Shown here one piece after another: positions 14,595 to 22,943 of a stretch of 28,330 nt of DNA (positions are counted from its first letter, which is position 1; the number at the start of each line of letters is the position of its first letter). Where the stretch lies: positions 1 through 28,330 of the forward strand of contig DAOUET010000073.1 in assembly GCA_034430155.1 (NCBI GenBank), read 5' to 3'. The position numbers were made by a program, and so were the translations under genes. Origin of the DNA: DAOUET01 sp034430155. GTDB lineage: Bacteria; Chloroflexota; Anaerolineae; Anaerolineales; UBA4823. The notes below the pieces were generated by a model that searched no databases, was not told the DNA's origin, and saw nothing but the letters and a program-made list of their open reading frames with translations.

Positions 14595-17500
14595 ATGAGC
14601 GACTCGGTATTGGTGATTGGTGGGGGGATCGCTGGCATTCAGGCCTCCTTAGACCTGGCTAAAGCCGGCGCCCGGGTTGTACTGGTCGAGCGTCAGCCCA
14701 CTATTGGTGGGGTCATGGCTGTGCTGGATAAGAACTTCCCCACCTTGGATTGCTCTATCTGCATCGAGGCTCCCAAAATGTCAGAAGTGGAGCTGCACCC
14801 CAACATTGAAATCCTGTCTCTGACCAGCTTACGGGCGTTGGAAGGAGTCGCCGGTGATTTCACCGCTCACCTGCGCCAAAAAGCTCGCTATGTCAGCGAT
14901 GCCTGCACACGTTGCGGGGAGTGCGCCAGTGTCTGTCCGGTGGTGCATCCCAATGAGTACGACTCGGGCATGGCCTCCCGTAAAGCCATCTATACTCCTA
15001 TCCCTCAGGCGGTTCCCGGGGCTTATCTTATCGATATTGATAAATGTCTCAATGATCCCCCCAATTACATGCCCTGTAACCATTGTATTCAGAGCTGCTT
15101 GCCAAAAGCCATTGATTTCTTGATGCATCCTGAAAGGACTCTTACCCGCCGGGTGGCTGCGGTGGTCGTAGCGACCGGCTATGATATGCTTGATCCGGGG
15201 CAGATTCGGGAATATGGCTATGGATCTCATCCAGATATCCTGACTGCCCTGGAGTTTGAGCGTCTGGTCAACTCTGCTGGTCCGACCGGTGGGGAAATCG
15301 TAAGACCCTCGGATGGCAAACACCCGGAAAACATCCTGTTTGTGCTTTGTGTGGGCTCGCGCGATCAGCGATACGTCCGCTATTGTTCTCGCTTCTGTTG
15401 CATGTATTCCATCAAACACGCTTATCAGGCCATTGATCACGGTATCAAGGATATAACCGTTCTTTATATGGACATCCGTGCCTTTGGGAAGGGCTTTGAT
15501 GGATTCTGGAAGCGCACCCAGGATGAGGGTGCCAAATTTGTGCGGGGCCGTCCCGCCCGTATCAGCGCCAATCAAAATGGGAGCATTCGGGTGCTTTACG
15601 AGCAGCTTGAAGGGGCGGTCCGTACGCAGGCGGACTATGACCTGGTAGTCCTGGCGAACGCCGTAACACCGCCGGACGGGTTGGTTGAGCTGGCTGATCG
15701 CCTGGGAATCGCATTGGACCAGGATGGTTTCATTTCTTCCAGGGAGATTAAGGGAGGTCTGGTGATGACCAGCCGCCCTGGGATTTATGCAGCTGGTTGT
15801 GCCTGTGGTCCCAAAGACATCCCAGACAGCGTCGCCGAGGGCAGCGGGGTGGCTGCCTTGGCCTTGAGCCACTTAACCGCCCGCTCCTGGCCCGAAACAC
15901 CCCTGGCAGAATCGCGCGATGATGTTCTGGAGCCGCGGGTTGGCGTGTTCGTCTGCCACTGTGGCAGTAATATCGCCGGGGTAGTAGACGTGAAGAGCGT
16001 GGTAGATTTCGCCAGAAATCTACCCGGGGTAGTCTATGCTTCCGATCAGATGTTTTCCTGTGCCGGTAATACCCAAAAGGAAATCGAAGAGGCCATCGAC
16101 CGTGAAGGCATTAACCGGGTAGTTGTGGCGGCTTGTTCTCCTAAAACCCACGAGTCCATTTTTCGCGGTGTTTTGGAACGCTCCGGTCTAAATGCCTACT
16201 TGTTGGAAATGTCAAACATCCGCAATATGGATTCATGGGTGCACAAAGGTGATAAGCAGGCAGCTACGCAGAAGGCCATGGACATGGTCTGGATGGCGGT
16301 GGAAAAAGCTCGCCGGCTGACCCCTCTGTTCGCTTCGCCTCTGTCCTTGACCCAAAACGCTCTGGTTATCGGGGGAGGTATTGCCGGGATGACCTGCGCC
16401 ATAGCCCTGGCTCGCCAAGGTTTTGAGACTCATCTGGTCGAGAAGGAGGATCACCTCGGCGGGCTGGTTGATTGCTTGGAGGAAATTGCCCCTGCGGGTT
16501 TATCGGCCACTGAATTGGTTAAAGGCAGGTATCGAGAATTGGTCCAAAGCGGTGTGCACCTCCACTTAGGCGCTACTATAGAGGCCGTCAGTGGTTTGGT
16601 TGGGAATTTCCAGGCACACCTCAGCAATGGCAGGCAACTCCAGGTTGGCGCAATCGTGGTCGCCACAGGCTCCCAACCCTACCAGCCCAGCGAGTTTAAT
16701 TACGGCCGGGATGAGCGTGTCATCACGAACCTCGAACTTGAAGAGATATTAAAGAGCGGTGCGCCAGCAGCCCGGCAGGTCACCTTTATAGCTTGTGTCG
16801 GTTCCCGTCAGGGTAAAGCCGGTTGTTCACGCTATTGCTGTACCGCCATGATCAGCCAGGCTTTGAGGTTACAACGTGTGGGATTGATAGTCAGGGTGCT
16901 CTACAAGGAAATGCGCACTTATAGCCGCCAGGCGGAAGAACTCTACGAAGAAGCCATGCGGGCAGGAGTGCGATTTTTCCGCTATGACCCTGAGCTCCCT
17001 CCCCAGCAGGCGATTGCCTGGCACGACGGGCATGCAGTTCTTTATGACCACATGCTGGGTGCCACCGTGCGCATTCCGACCGATCTCTTGGTATTGGTGA
17101 TAGGGCTGACACCGGTAGAAGATGGGTTAGCTGGCCAACTTAAATTAGCTCGCAGTGAAGATGGTTTCTACATGGAGCTGCACCCCAAGCTTGGACCGGC
17201 GGAGACAGCTGTGCAGGGTGTTTTCCTGGCTGGCACCAGCCAGGGCGCCAAGGATGTCCGTGAATCGATCGCCCAGGCGCTGGCTGCGGCTGGCAAGACC
17301 GGAGCCTTGCTTTCCCGGGGTGTGATCGAAAAGGAACCCATTACCGCGCGCCTTATTCCTGATCTTTGTACTGGCTGTATGCGCTGTGTTAAAGTTTGCC
17401 CCTATGGTGCAATTGAGCAGATCGGCGCTCCTGGGAAGGGTGGCACCGTCAGAATCCATGAAGCTGCCTGTATGGGTTGCGGGACCTGTGCGGCTGAGTG

Positions 17501-18023
17501 CAACTTCGATGCCATTGAGATGCCTTTCTTTACTAAGGAGCAGATTCTGGCGCAAATAGATGCCGCCTTAGCGCAGCAACCCGAGAGCAAGTGTTTGGTC
17601 TTTACCTGCAACTGGTGTTCCTATGCCGGGGCCGATCTGGCCGGCATCGAGAAACGTCAGTACCCTGCTTCAGCCCGTATCATCCGCACCATGTGTTCTG
17701 CCCGCTTTGAAGAAGATTTTGTAGGGCGCGCCTTCGAGAAAGGCGCCGGGGCGGTGTTGCTGACGGGCTGTCGGCTTACCGAAACTGGCTCGGATTGCCA
17801 CTACAATTATGCCAATCGGCTCACTTGGAAACGTTTTCAATACTGGCGCCGTAAGTACGAACGCAAAGGAATTGATCCTGAGCGGCTGCAGTTACGCTGG
17901 ATATCGGCGGCTGAGGGCAAGGAATTCGCAGAAAAAATCGCGGAAATGGACGAGATTGTCCAGCGATATGCAGGACAAACCACACAACCTGACCGTGAGA
18001 GGCTGCTTGAGCGCTGCGATTAA
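14595..18023 (+). CDS. hdrA: HdrA-type flavin/Fe-S subunit, double module, with C-terminal MvhD domain
   Basis: 1142 residues, about 1.7 times a methanogen HdrA. In order: an FAD Rossmann motif GGGIAG (9-14), a DCSIC-x3-P-x-M segment (52-62), ferredoxin-like Cys104-107-110-114 with Cys151-161-164-168, and the non-canonical HdrA cluster motif Cys252/264/268/269. Next come the VCHCG domain (about 449-575), a second FAD module with GGGIAG (593-598) and its own Cys734/744/748/749, then a two-cluster ferredoxin (925-935, 959-969). Residues about 998-1100 are an MvhD domain (FTCNWCSYAGADLAG, RTMCSARFE). HdrA is the flavin-bifurcating subunit of heterodisulfide reductase, and MvhD normally links it to a hydrogenase. 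No hydrogenase is here, so Kor, ferredoxin or Etf probably supply or receive electrons. GAGG lies 12 nt before the ATG. Confidence 0.93.
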   Translation: MSDSVLVIGGGIAGIQASLDLAKAGARVVLVERQPTIGGVMAVLDKNFPTLDCSICIEAPKMSEVELHPNIEILSLTSLRALEGVAGDFTAHLRQKARYVSDACTRCGECASVCPVVHPNEYDSGMASRKAIYTPIPQAVPGAYLIDIDKCLNDPPNYMPCNHCIQSCLPKAIDFLMHPERTLTRRVAAVVVATGYDMLDPGQIREYGYGSHPDILTALEFERLVNSAGPTGGEIVRPSDGKHPENILFVLCVGSRDQRYVRYCSRFCCMYSIKHAYQAIDHGIKDITVLYMDIRAFGKGFDGFWKRTQDEGAKFVRGRPARISANQNGSIRVLYEQLEGAVRTQADYDLVVLANAVTPPDGLVELADRLGIALDQDGFISSREIKGGLVMTSRPGIYAAGCACGPKDIPDSVAEGSGVAALALSHLTARSWPETPLAESRDDVLEPRVGVFVCHCGSNIAGVVDVKSVVDFARNLPGVVYASDQMFSCAGNTQKEIEEAIDREGINRVVVAACSPKTHESIFRGVLERSGLNAYLLEMSNIRNMDSWVHKGDKQAATQKAMDMVWMAVEKARRLTPLFASPLSLTQNALVIGGGIAGMTCAIALARQGFETHLVEKEDHLGGLVDCLEEIAPAGLSATELVKGRYRELVQSGVHLHLGATIEAVSGLVGNFQAHLSNGRQLQVGAIVVATGSQPYQPSEFNYGRDERVITNLELEEILKSGAPAARQVTFIACVGSRQGKAGCSRYCCTAMISQALRLQRVGLIVRVLYKEMRTYSRQAEELYEEAMRAGVRFFRYDPELPPQQAIAWHDGHAVLYDHMLGATVRIPTDLLVLVIGLTPVEDGLAGQLKLARSEDGFYMELHPKLGPAETAVQGVFLAGTSQGAKDVRESIAQALAAAGKTGALLSRGVIEKEPITARLIPDLCTGCMRCVKVCPYGAIEQIGAPGKGGTVRIHEAACMGCGTCAAECNFDAIEMPFFTKEQILAQIDAALAQQPESKCLVFTCNWCSYAGADLAGIEKRQYPASARIIRTMCSARFEEDFVGRAFEKGAGAVLLTGCRLTETGSDCHYNYANRLTWKRFQYWRRKYERKGIDPERLQLRWISAAEGKEFAEKIAEMDEIVQRYAGQTTQPDRERLLERCD

Positions 18024-18066
18024 ACCTTAACGTCCTCGTTAATCAGAGTGGGATCGGAAGGAAGGG

Positions 18067-19245
18067 ATGATTAAGGACCAGGAAATCCTTATCGATGATA
18101 GCCTTTGGGAGCAGCTTAACCAATTGACTGGGAACGCGGCAACCCTATGCTATCAATGTGGTGTATGCACGGCCATTTGCCCGTGGGGTTTAGTCGGCCA
18201 AGAGCCCCTTTCGGTACATTTAATTTTACGCCGGGCTCAATTGGGGCTTCAGCAAGGGAATGAAAATCTTTGGCTTTGTACCACCTGTGGTCAGTGCCAG
18301 ATCACCTGCCCAAGAGGCGTGGATATCTCCGATGTTTTCCGAGGCTTACGCACTATCGCCTGGGATCAGCGCAAGGTTGCCAGAGGCCTGCCAACCGTGC
18401 TCTGGTCGGTTTACTGGAACGACAATCCCTGGTCACAGCCGCCCTCCCGCCGCCAGGATTGGGCTAAAAACCTGGATATCCCGAGTTTCGATCCTGAACA
18501 GCACGAAGTCCTGCTTTACGTCGGTTGCACCTGTTCTTACGATCGTAGGGCTCAAAGGATAGCCACCGCGCTCGTGCGGCTCCTTCGATCTGCTGGAATA
18601 AAATTTGGTTACCTGGGAAACGAAGAACCTTGCTGCGGTGAAGCAGTTTTAAGCCTGGGGCATAAGCCTTTTTTTGATGAGATCGCGGCCCAGACCTCCC
18701 GGGTTTTCCGGGAAAGAGGCGTCAACCAATTGATCGTCGTTTCGCCGCACTGCTACGACGTATTCAAGAATCATTACCAGGATATTGGTGCCGATTTCTA
18801 CCCCTGGCACTATACTCAATATCTTGCCAAACTTTTAGAAGAAAAGCGCTTGATCCTTGACCAACCGTTGGATGTACGCATCACCCTTCAGGATCCCTGT
18901 TACCTGGGTCGGCACAATCACGAATATCAGGCTCCTCGGAGCGTTCTAGGGGCAATTCCTGGGGTGGAACTGGTCGAGATGGAACATAACCGCCAGGAGG
19001 CTTTATGTTGTGGGGGTGGCGGTGGGCGTATGTGGTTGGAAACCGCAGTGGGTGAGCGCTTTTCCGATCTGCGTGTGAAGGAAGCCAGCCAGACCGGTGC
19101 TGGCATCTTGGCGACGGCTTGCCCTTTCTGCATTGTTTGCCTGGAAGACAGCGCCAAAGTAATGAAACTGGAGGGGATGCAGGTCCTGGATATATCCGAA
19201 ATTGCAGTTATGGCGCAATCCAGGGAACGGGACGGAGGCGATTAA
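18067..19245 (+). CDS. HdrC-HdrB-like fusion (ferredoxin plus two CCG domains)
   Basis: 392 residues. Residues 28-81 hold two 4Fe-4S motifs (Cys28-31-34-38 and Cys71-74-77-81), as in HdrC. Residues about 148-360 hold two CCG domains, as in HdrB/HdrD, GlpC and related (Fe-S) oxidoreductase subunits. CCG2 is complete: Cys278, Cys314-Cys315, Cys352, Cys355. CCG1 has Cys154 and Cys189-Cys190, but the terminal pair reads Ser226 and Cys229, so one ligand is replaced. In HdrB each CCG domain holds a non-cubane cluster that reduces a disulfide. Here the second domain could do this and the first may be structural. The strong GGAAGGAAGGG site and the 43-nt gap after hdrA support a joint complex. A quinone or small disulfide as acceptor cannot be decided. 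Confidence 0.9.
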   Translation: MIKDQEILIDDSLWEQLNQLTGNAATLCYQCGVCTAICPWGLVGQEPLSVHLILRRAQLGLQQGNENLWLCTTCGQCQITCPRGVDISDVFRGLRTIAWDQRKVARGLPTVLWSVYWNDNPWSQPPSRRQDWAKNLDIPSFDPEQHEVLLYVGCTCSYDRRAQRIATALVRLLRSAGIKFGYLGNEEPCCGEAVLSLGHKPFFDEIAAQTSRVFRERGVNQLIVVSPHCYDVFKNHYQDIGADFYPWHYTQYLAKLLEEKRLILDQPLDVRITLQDPCYLGRHNHEYQAPRSVLGAIPGVELVEMEHNRQEALCCGGGGGRMWLETAVGERFSDLRVKEASQTGAGILATACPFCIVCLEDSAKVMKLEGMQVLDISEIAVMAQSRERDGGD

Positions 19246-20267
19246 TGGTTTCGTCGCTTTACGGCGTTTCTGAAGAGCGACCAGAAATCTGGGTGTACCT
19301 GGAACAGGAGGACGATCATCTAGAAGGGGTCTCATTGGAGTTGCTGGCAAAGGGCCGGCAAATGGCAGACCAAAACGGTTGGCGGCTGGCTGCTCTCTTG
19401 CTAGGCCATGGGGTGACCGGTTTGGCTGATCGGGCATTCACCTTCGGGGCCGACCAGGTATGGTCGCTCGAGCATGCCTGCCTGGATCAGTTCACCATCG
19501 AGGCCTACTCCCATGCAGCCTTCCAGGCCATCATGACTGGCAAGCCCAGTGTCTTCTTACTGGGTGCCACACCCAATGGGCGCGATCTGGCAGCCCGATT
19601 GGCAGTCAGGCTCAGAACCGGGCTCAATGCCGATTGCACCGATCTGCGCTTAGAGCCCCAGGGAGGGCTTATGGTCAGTGAAGTATCTGGCTTTGGCGGG
19701 GGAGTGCTGGCGTTTATCGAGATGCGTCACCATCGCCCCCAAATGGCGACTGTTCGTCCGGGTGTGTTTTCGCAGGAGGATATCCCTGCTGCCAGAAAGG
19801 GGACCATTGTCTACCTCCCGGTTGAGTTGCACCCGGATATGATCCATACCCGAATCGCAGAAAGGGTGGTTGGCGCGGGGGTCGATCTCACCCGCGCACA
19901 AGTTCTGGTGGCTGGGGGTCGCGGCGTCTCCGGTGATTTTGACCTGCTTGAAAAGCTGGCAGGCTTGCTGGATGGGCAGGTTGGCGCCACCCGTCCACCC
20001 GTGGATGATGGCCATATCGAACGCGAGCGCCAGATCGGACAGACCGGCGTGATCTGCAGTCCTAAGCTCGCCATTTGCTGTGGCATAAGCGGGGCGTTCC
20101 ATTTTGTGGTAGGCATTGAGAAATCTGGCACTGTGATTGCCATCAACTCGGATCCTGAGGCGGCCATCTTTGAGTTCTCGGATTATTGTGTTGTCGGAGA
20201 TGTCAAGCAAGTGGTACCGGAATTAATCGCCGAGCTCTCGGCGATCCGGGAGGCGCCGCGTGTCTGA
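19245..20267 (+). CDS. etfA: Electron transfer flavoprotein alpha subunit
   Basis: 340 residues from an ATG overlapping the previous stop by one base (TAATG), with GGAGG upstream. A longer frame inside the HdrCB gene is rejected. The N-terminal domain (EIWVYLEQEDDHLEG onward) has the EtfA/EtfB nucleotide-binding-like fold. The C-terminal FAD domain shows the family signature: LVAGGRGVSGD, VGATRPPVDDGH, GQTGVICSPKL, CGISGAFHFVVGI, AINSDPEAAIFEFSDY and VVGDVKQVVPEL. The FAD of EtfA shuttles electrons to a partner. Placement after hdrA and hdrCB suggests that this partner is the Hdr complex and not an acyl-CoA dehydrogenase. Confidence 0.93.
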   Translation: MVSSLYGVSEERPEIWVYLEQEDDHLEGVSLELLAKGRQMADQNGWRLAALLLGHGVTGLADRAFTFGADQVWSLEHACLDQFTIEAYSHAAFQAIMTGKPSVFLLGATPNGRDLAARLAVRLRTGLNADCTDLRLEPQGGLMVSEVSGFGGGVLAFIEMRHHRPQMATVRPGVFSQEDIPAARKGTIVYLPVELHPDMIHTRIAERVVGAGVDLTRAQVLVAGGRGVSGDFDLLEKLAGLLDGQVGATRPPVDDGHIERERQIGQTGVICSPKLAICCGISGAFHFVVGIEKSGTVIAINSDPEAAIFEFSDYCVVGDVKQVVPELIAELSAIREAPRV

Positions 20268-21057
20268 CCTTCGTATGATTGTGTGTATGAAAGTGGTACC
20301 AAAACCTGAAGAAATTCGAGTAGATTTTGATACTCATCTCCTGGACCGCCGCCAGGTCCGCGCTGAGATAAACCTACCTGATATGAACGCCTTGGAAATG
20401 GCGCTGGGCTTGAAGGATCGCTTTGGCGGTCAGGTCTACATTCTCTCGATGGGACCACCTTACTTTGAGCCCTATCTCAGAGTCGCGCTGGCCATGGGAG
20501 CTGATCACCTCTATTTACTCAGCGATGGCGCTTTCGCCGGTGCTGACACGCTGGCTACTACTTATACCTTAGCCCAGGGCGTTCGCAAACTGGGCGGTGC
20601 AGATCTGGTTTTTTGTGGAGAGGAATCTTCGGATGGGGCCACCGGGCAGGTTCCTCCTGGTCTGGCCGAGTGGTTGGGATGGACCCAGTTGACTCTGCTC
20701 TCGCAGGTGGATCTGGATCTGGGCCGCCAGGTGGCGCGTGGGCGGCGCATCATCAAAGCAGGTTATGAACTCCTGGAAGTGCCCCTGCCTTGCGTGGTCT
20801 CGGTGAAAACTGCTAGCAACGAACCGCGTTTCATGGATTACAGCATTAAACCATGGGCTTATGAAAAGAGGCAGGTGACGGTCTGGAATTCCCAGACATT
20901 GGAAGCCGACCCGGATTTTATCGGACTGGATGGTTCCCCTACGATTGTTACAGAGCTGGCCGAAGCACCTTCCCGTGAACGAAAGCGCATCCACTTGGAA
21001 GGTACCCCCCAAGAGACCGCCCGGCAATTAATCAAATTATTTGAGGAGCTGCTATGA
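20260..21057 (+). CDS. etfB: Electron transfer flavoprotein beta subunit
   Basis: 265 residues from a GTG start that overlaps the etfA stop by eight bases; GGGAGG stands six bases before it. An ATG at 20275 lacks this spacing. It follows the EtfB pattern: CMKVVPKPEE, INLPDMNALEMALGLKD, MGPPYFEPYLRVALAMGADH, then GEESSDGATGQVPPGLAEWL (the nucleotide-binding loop) and RRIIKAGYELLEVPLPCVVSV. EtfB binds AMP in classical Etfs, and a second, bifurcating FAD plus NAD(H) in bifurcating ones. I cannot tell the two apart by eye here. The region between residues 60 and 140 is where a structural comparison would decide. Confidence 0.93.
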   Translation: MSDLRMIVCMKVVPKPEEIRVDFDTHLLDRRQVRAEINLPDMNALEMALGLKDRFGGQVYILSMGPPYFEPYLRVALAMGADHLYLLSDGAFAGADTLATTYTLAQGVRKLGGADLVFCGEESSDGATGQVPPGLAEWLGWTQLTLLSQVDLDLGRQVARGRRIIKAGYELLEVPLPCVVSVKTASNEPRFMDYSIKPWAYEKRQVTVWNSQTLEADPDFIGLDGSPTIVTELAEAPSRERKRIHLEGTPQETARQLIKLFEELL

Positions 21058-21104
21058 GAAAGACATAGAGTCGCATAGCCGTATCGAGAAATGGAGGTAC
21101 AGTG

Positions 21105-21347
21105 ATGGAGGCCGGATTATTATCACGACCGATTCCCTTTGAGACTGCCGAACAGCTGTGCGCGGAGATCCGTGAAGAGGCCAGGCGCAACTGGCATACC
21201 GTGACAGCCCGCTGGTGTTGGAGTTGCCAAAAATCCGCTGGAAATAGATCGGAAAATTACGGTTTTTTGCAGAAGCCTGGAAACCGCGGCTGTATCCTTA
21301 TAAATAATAAGTATGCCCAAACGTTTGATCAAACCGCGACCGAGTAA
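21105..21347 (+). CDS. Small Cys-containing protein at the end of the etf operon
   Basis: 80 residues from an ATG with GGAGG seven bases upstream; a GTG one codon earlier is less well placed. It follows etfB after 47 nt on the same strand, so it is probably the last gene of the operon. The first half is a charged helix (TAEQLCAEIREEARRNWHTV). The second half has Cys38-x2-Cys41 in RWCWSCQK and Cys63 in NRGCILINNKY, which suggests a small metal- or cluster-binding fold with Cys19 as a possible fourth ligand. I do not know a named family. It ends five bases before the convergent MFS stop, with no clear terminator between them. Confidence 0.65.
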   Translation: MEAGLLSRPIPFETAEQLCAEIREEARRNWHTVTARWCWSCQKSAGNRSENYGFLQKPGNRGCILINNKYAQTFDQTATE

Positions 21348-21352
21348 AGCAT

Positions 21353-22594
21353 TTATTTCGGCTTTTTAAGACCGGGCAACCAGATTCCTAGTAACAATAC
21401 CGCCATCAAAGCCATCCCAGCTCCAAAGAAGAAGGGTGCCGAAGGACCAAATCCTGACCATCTGCCAACCCCTTGCCACAACACGCCTGCGATGAGTGAC
21501 GCCGGAAAAGCCGTCAGTCCAACCGCGGCGTTGTATAAGCCATAAGCGGTTCCACGTTGTTCTGGCAGCACCAGATCAGCTACAAAGGCTTTGGCGGTCC
21601 CCTCAACCAGACCATAATATATGCCGTACAGGGCATAAAAGCCCCATACCTGCCATCCAGCACTGGCCCCGGCGAACCCCAGATAAACCAGGCTATAAAC
21701 GAACCAGCCCCCGATAATCAACCTACGCCGCCCAACCCGGTCGGAGAGCGCTCCTGCAGGGGTGGAGATGAGCGCGTAGATCAAGTTGAAGGTGATCAGC
21801 ATTCCCATGACCTGCAACACACTCAAACCGCGTTCCTGAGCTCGCAAGATTAAGAAGGCATCCGACGAATTTCCCAGGGTGAACAGTACCAGGATGAATA
21901 AGAAAGCTCTGAAGCGGGTATCGAAACCCTGCAGAGATAGGCTCGGTAGCTTCACTAAACCAGGTTTCCTACCAACCTCCTGTGCCCCGAACACCACGCT
22001 CAAAACCCCCAGCACGCCAGGGATAATGCTTAGAAGCACGACTTTTTGAAAGGTATCCCGGGTCAGGGTGTGCAGCCCGGCTTGCGCTCCCCAAATCACC
22101 AGGGCGGCAATGATCAGGCCAAGCATGGCACCGCCTGTATCTGCGGCGCGGTGCAATCCGAAAGACAAGCCCCGCTGGTTTTCTTTAACGCTGTCAGCGA
22201 TCAGCGCATCCCGGGGGGCAGTGCGGATGCCCTTGCCGGTTCGATCGGCAAAGCGTACGCCTAGCACCCCCGCCCAGGAAGTAGCAAAATACAGGAGCGG
22301 CTTGCTGATGGTGGACAAACCATAGCCGGATGCGGTCAACCACTTGCGCTGACCTATCCGATCGGAGATATATCCAGAGAAGATCTTGAGCAGGCTGGCG
22401 GTGGTTTCAGCGATACCTTCAATCAAACCGATCAGGCTGGTTTTAACCCCCAGGACGTTGAACAGAAACAGTGGTACCAGGTTTAGGACCATCTCACTGG
22501 AGATATCGGTGAAGAAGCTGGTCAAGCCCAGCGCCCAAACGTTGCGTGGTATGACGCGCAGTCCCTTCTTTCGTTGATCTGGTAATGTAGTCAT
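21353..22594 (-). CDS. Major facilitator superfamily transporter
   Basis: 413 residues from the ATG at 22594, chosen because GAGGG stands seven bases before it; the frame extends 15 codons further upstream without support. Twelve hydrophobic segments are visible. The loop between helices 2 and 3 carries the MFS signature as GYISDRIGQRKW, and the second half repeats it as GALSDRVGRRRL. Helix 1 starts with TSFFTDISSEMV and is followed by GLIEGIAETTASLLKIF, a pattern of a common bacterial subfamily with no settled substrate. It is transcribed convergently to the etf operon. Nothing in the context fixes its cargo. Confidence 0.88.
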   Translation of the reverse strand: MTTLPDQRKKGLRVIPRNVWALGLTSFFTDISSEMVLNLVPLFLFNVLGVKTSLIGLIEGIAETTASLLKIFSGYISDRIGQRKWLTASGYGLSTISKPLLYFATSWAGVLGVRFADRTGKGIRTAPRDALIADSVKENQRGLSFGLHRAADTGGAMLGLIIAALVIWGAQAGLHTLTRDTFQKVVLLSIIPGVLGVLSVVFGAQEVGRKPGLVKLPSLSLQGFDTRFRAFLFILVLFTLGNSSDAFLILRAQERGLSVLQVMGMLITFNLIYALISTPAGALSDRVGRRRLIIGGWFVYSLVYLGFAGASAGWQVWGFYALYGIYYGLVEGTAKAFVADLVLPEQRGTAYGLYNAAVGLTAFPASLIAGVLWQGVGRWSGFGPSAPFFFGAGMALMAVLLLGIWLPGLKKPK

Positions 22595-22759
22595 AGGGAT
22601 GCCCTCGTTGTTTAGATCCTTTATCGAGAAGTGCAGCAATTATAGGCGAAAGGCAATCGCAGGGGGGTGTCAATCTCCTGCCAGATAAGCGGGTTTATAC
22701 TATACTTTTTGCGCTGGAAACGGTTAGCAGCACAGCCAATGACAAATTTGAACATGCGG

Positions 22760-22876
22760 CAGCAGATCATTAACAACGAGGTGATCGATAAATCCCCCTC
22801 TTTCTCACCGGACGACTCGAACCTAGTTTGTGCTTCCAACCGCAGCCAGGGTGTCTGGGAACCCTATGCCTATTTC
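22760..22876 (+). pseudogene. Relic of one TolB/PD40-type beta-propeller repeat
   Basis: The reading frame through this stretch gives IDKSPSFSPDDSNLVCASNR followed by SQGVWEPYAYF. This matches one blade of a WD40-like (PD40) propeller, in which x-x-P-x-(F/W)-SPDG-x-x-(I/L)-x-(F/Y)-x-S-x-R recurs. The downstream anti-sigma factor has several such blades, for example NPVWSPDGQKIAFISER. The fragment has no start of its own and no second blade, so it is probably a leftover of an older copy of the anti-sigma or a similar gene. Its frame runs on to 22954, across the sigma gene's start. Confidence 0.5.
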
Positions 22877-22884
22877 TCAAATCC

Positions 22885-22912
22885 TGTAATACTTTCATCA
22901 AACCAGCGTACT
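22885..22912 (+). promoter_or_regulatory. Candidate ECF-type autoregulated promoter
   Basis: TGTAATA at 22885-22891 and GCGTACT at 22906-22912 lie about 15 bases apart and end some 30 bp before the sigma gene's ATG. ECF promoters often have a TGTAA/GGAAC-type -35 and a CGT-containing -10 at 16-17 bp, so this could be the site through which the sigma factor controls its own operon. The match is by eye only. Confidence 0.35.
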
Positions 22913-22943
22913 AACATGCAGAACCTTCCTGCCCAGAAAACCC

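Noticed and set aside
14829..15872. Long minus-strand open frame (347 codons) inside hdrA
   Set aside because: It is a shadow of a strongly constrained coding strand; all motifs belong to HdrA.
19119..19244. N-terminal extension of etfA into the hdrCB gene
   Set aside because: The ATG at 19245 has GGAGG and a TAATG junction; the extension encodes the HdrCB C-terminus in another frame.
21320..21375. Possible shared terminator between the etf operon and the MFS gene
   Set aside because: Only a four-base CCGA/TCGG stem before CTTTTT; too weak to call.
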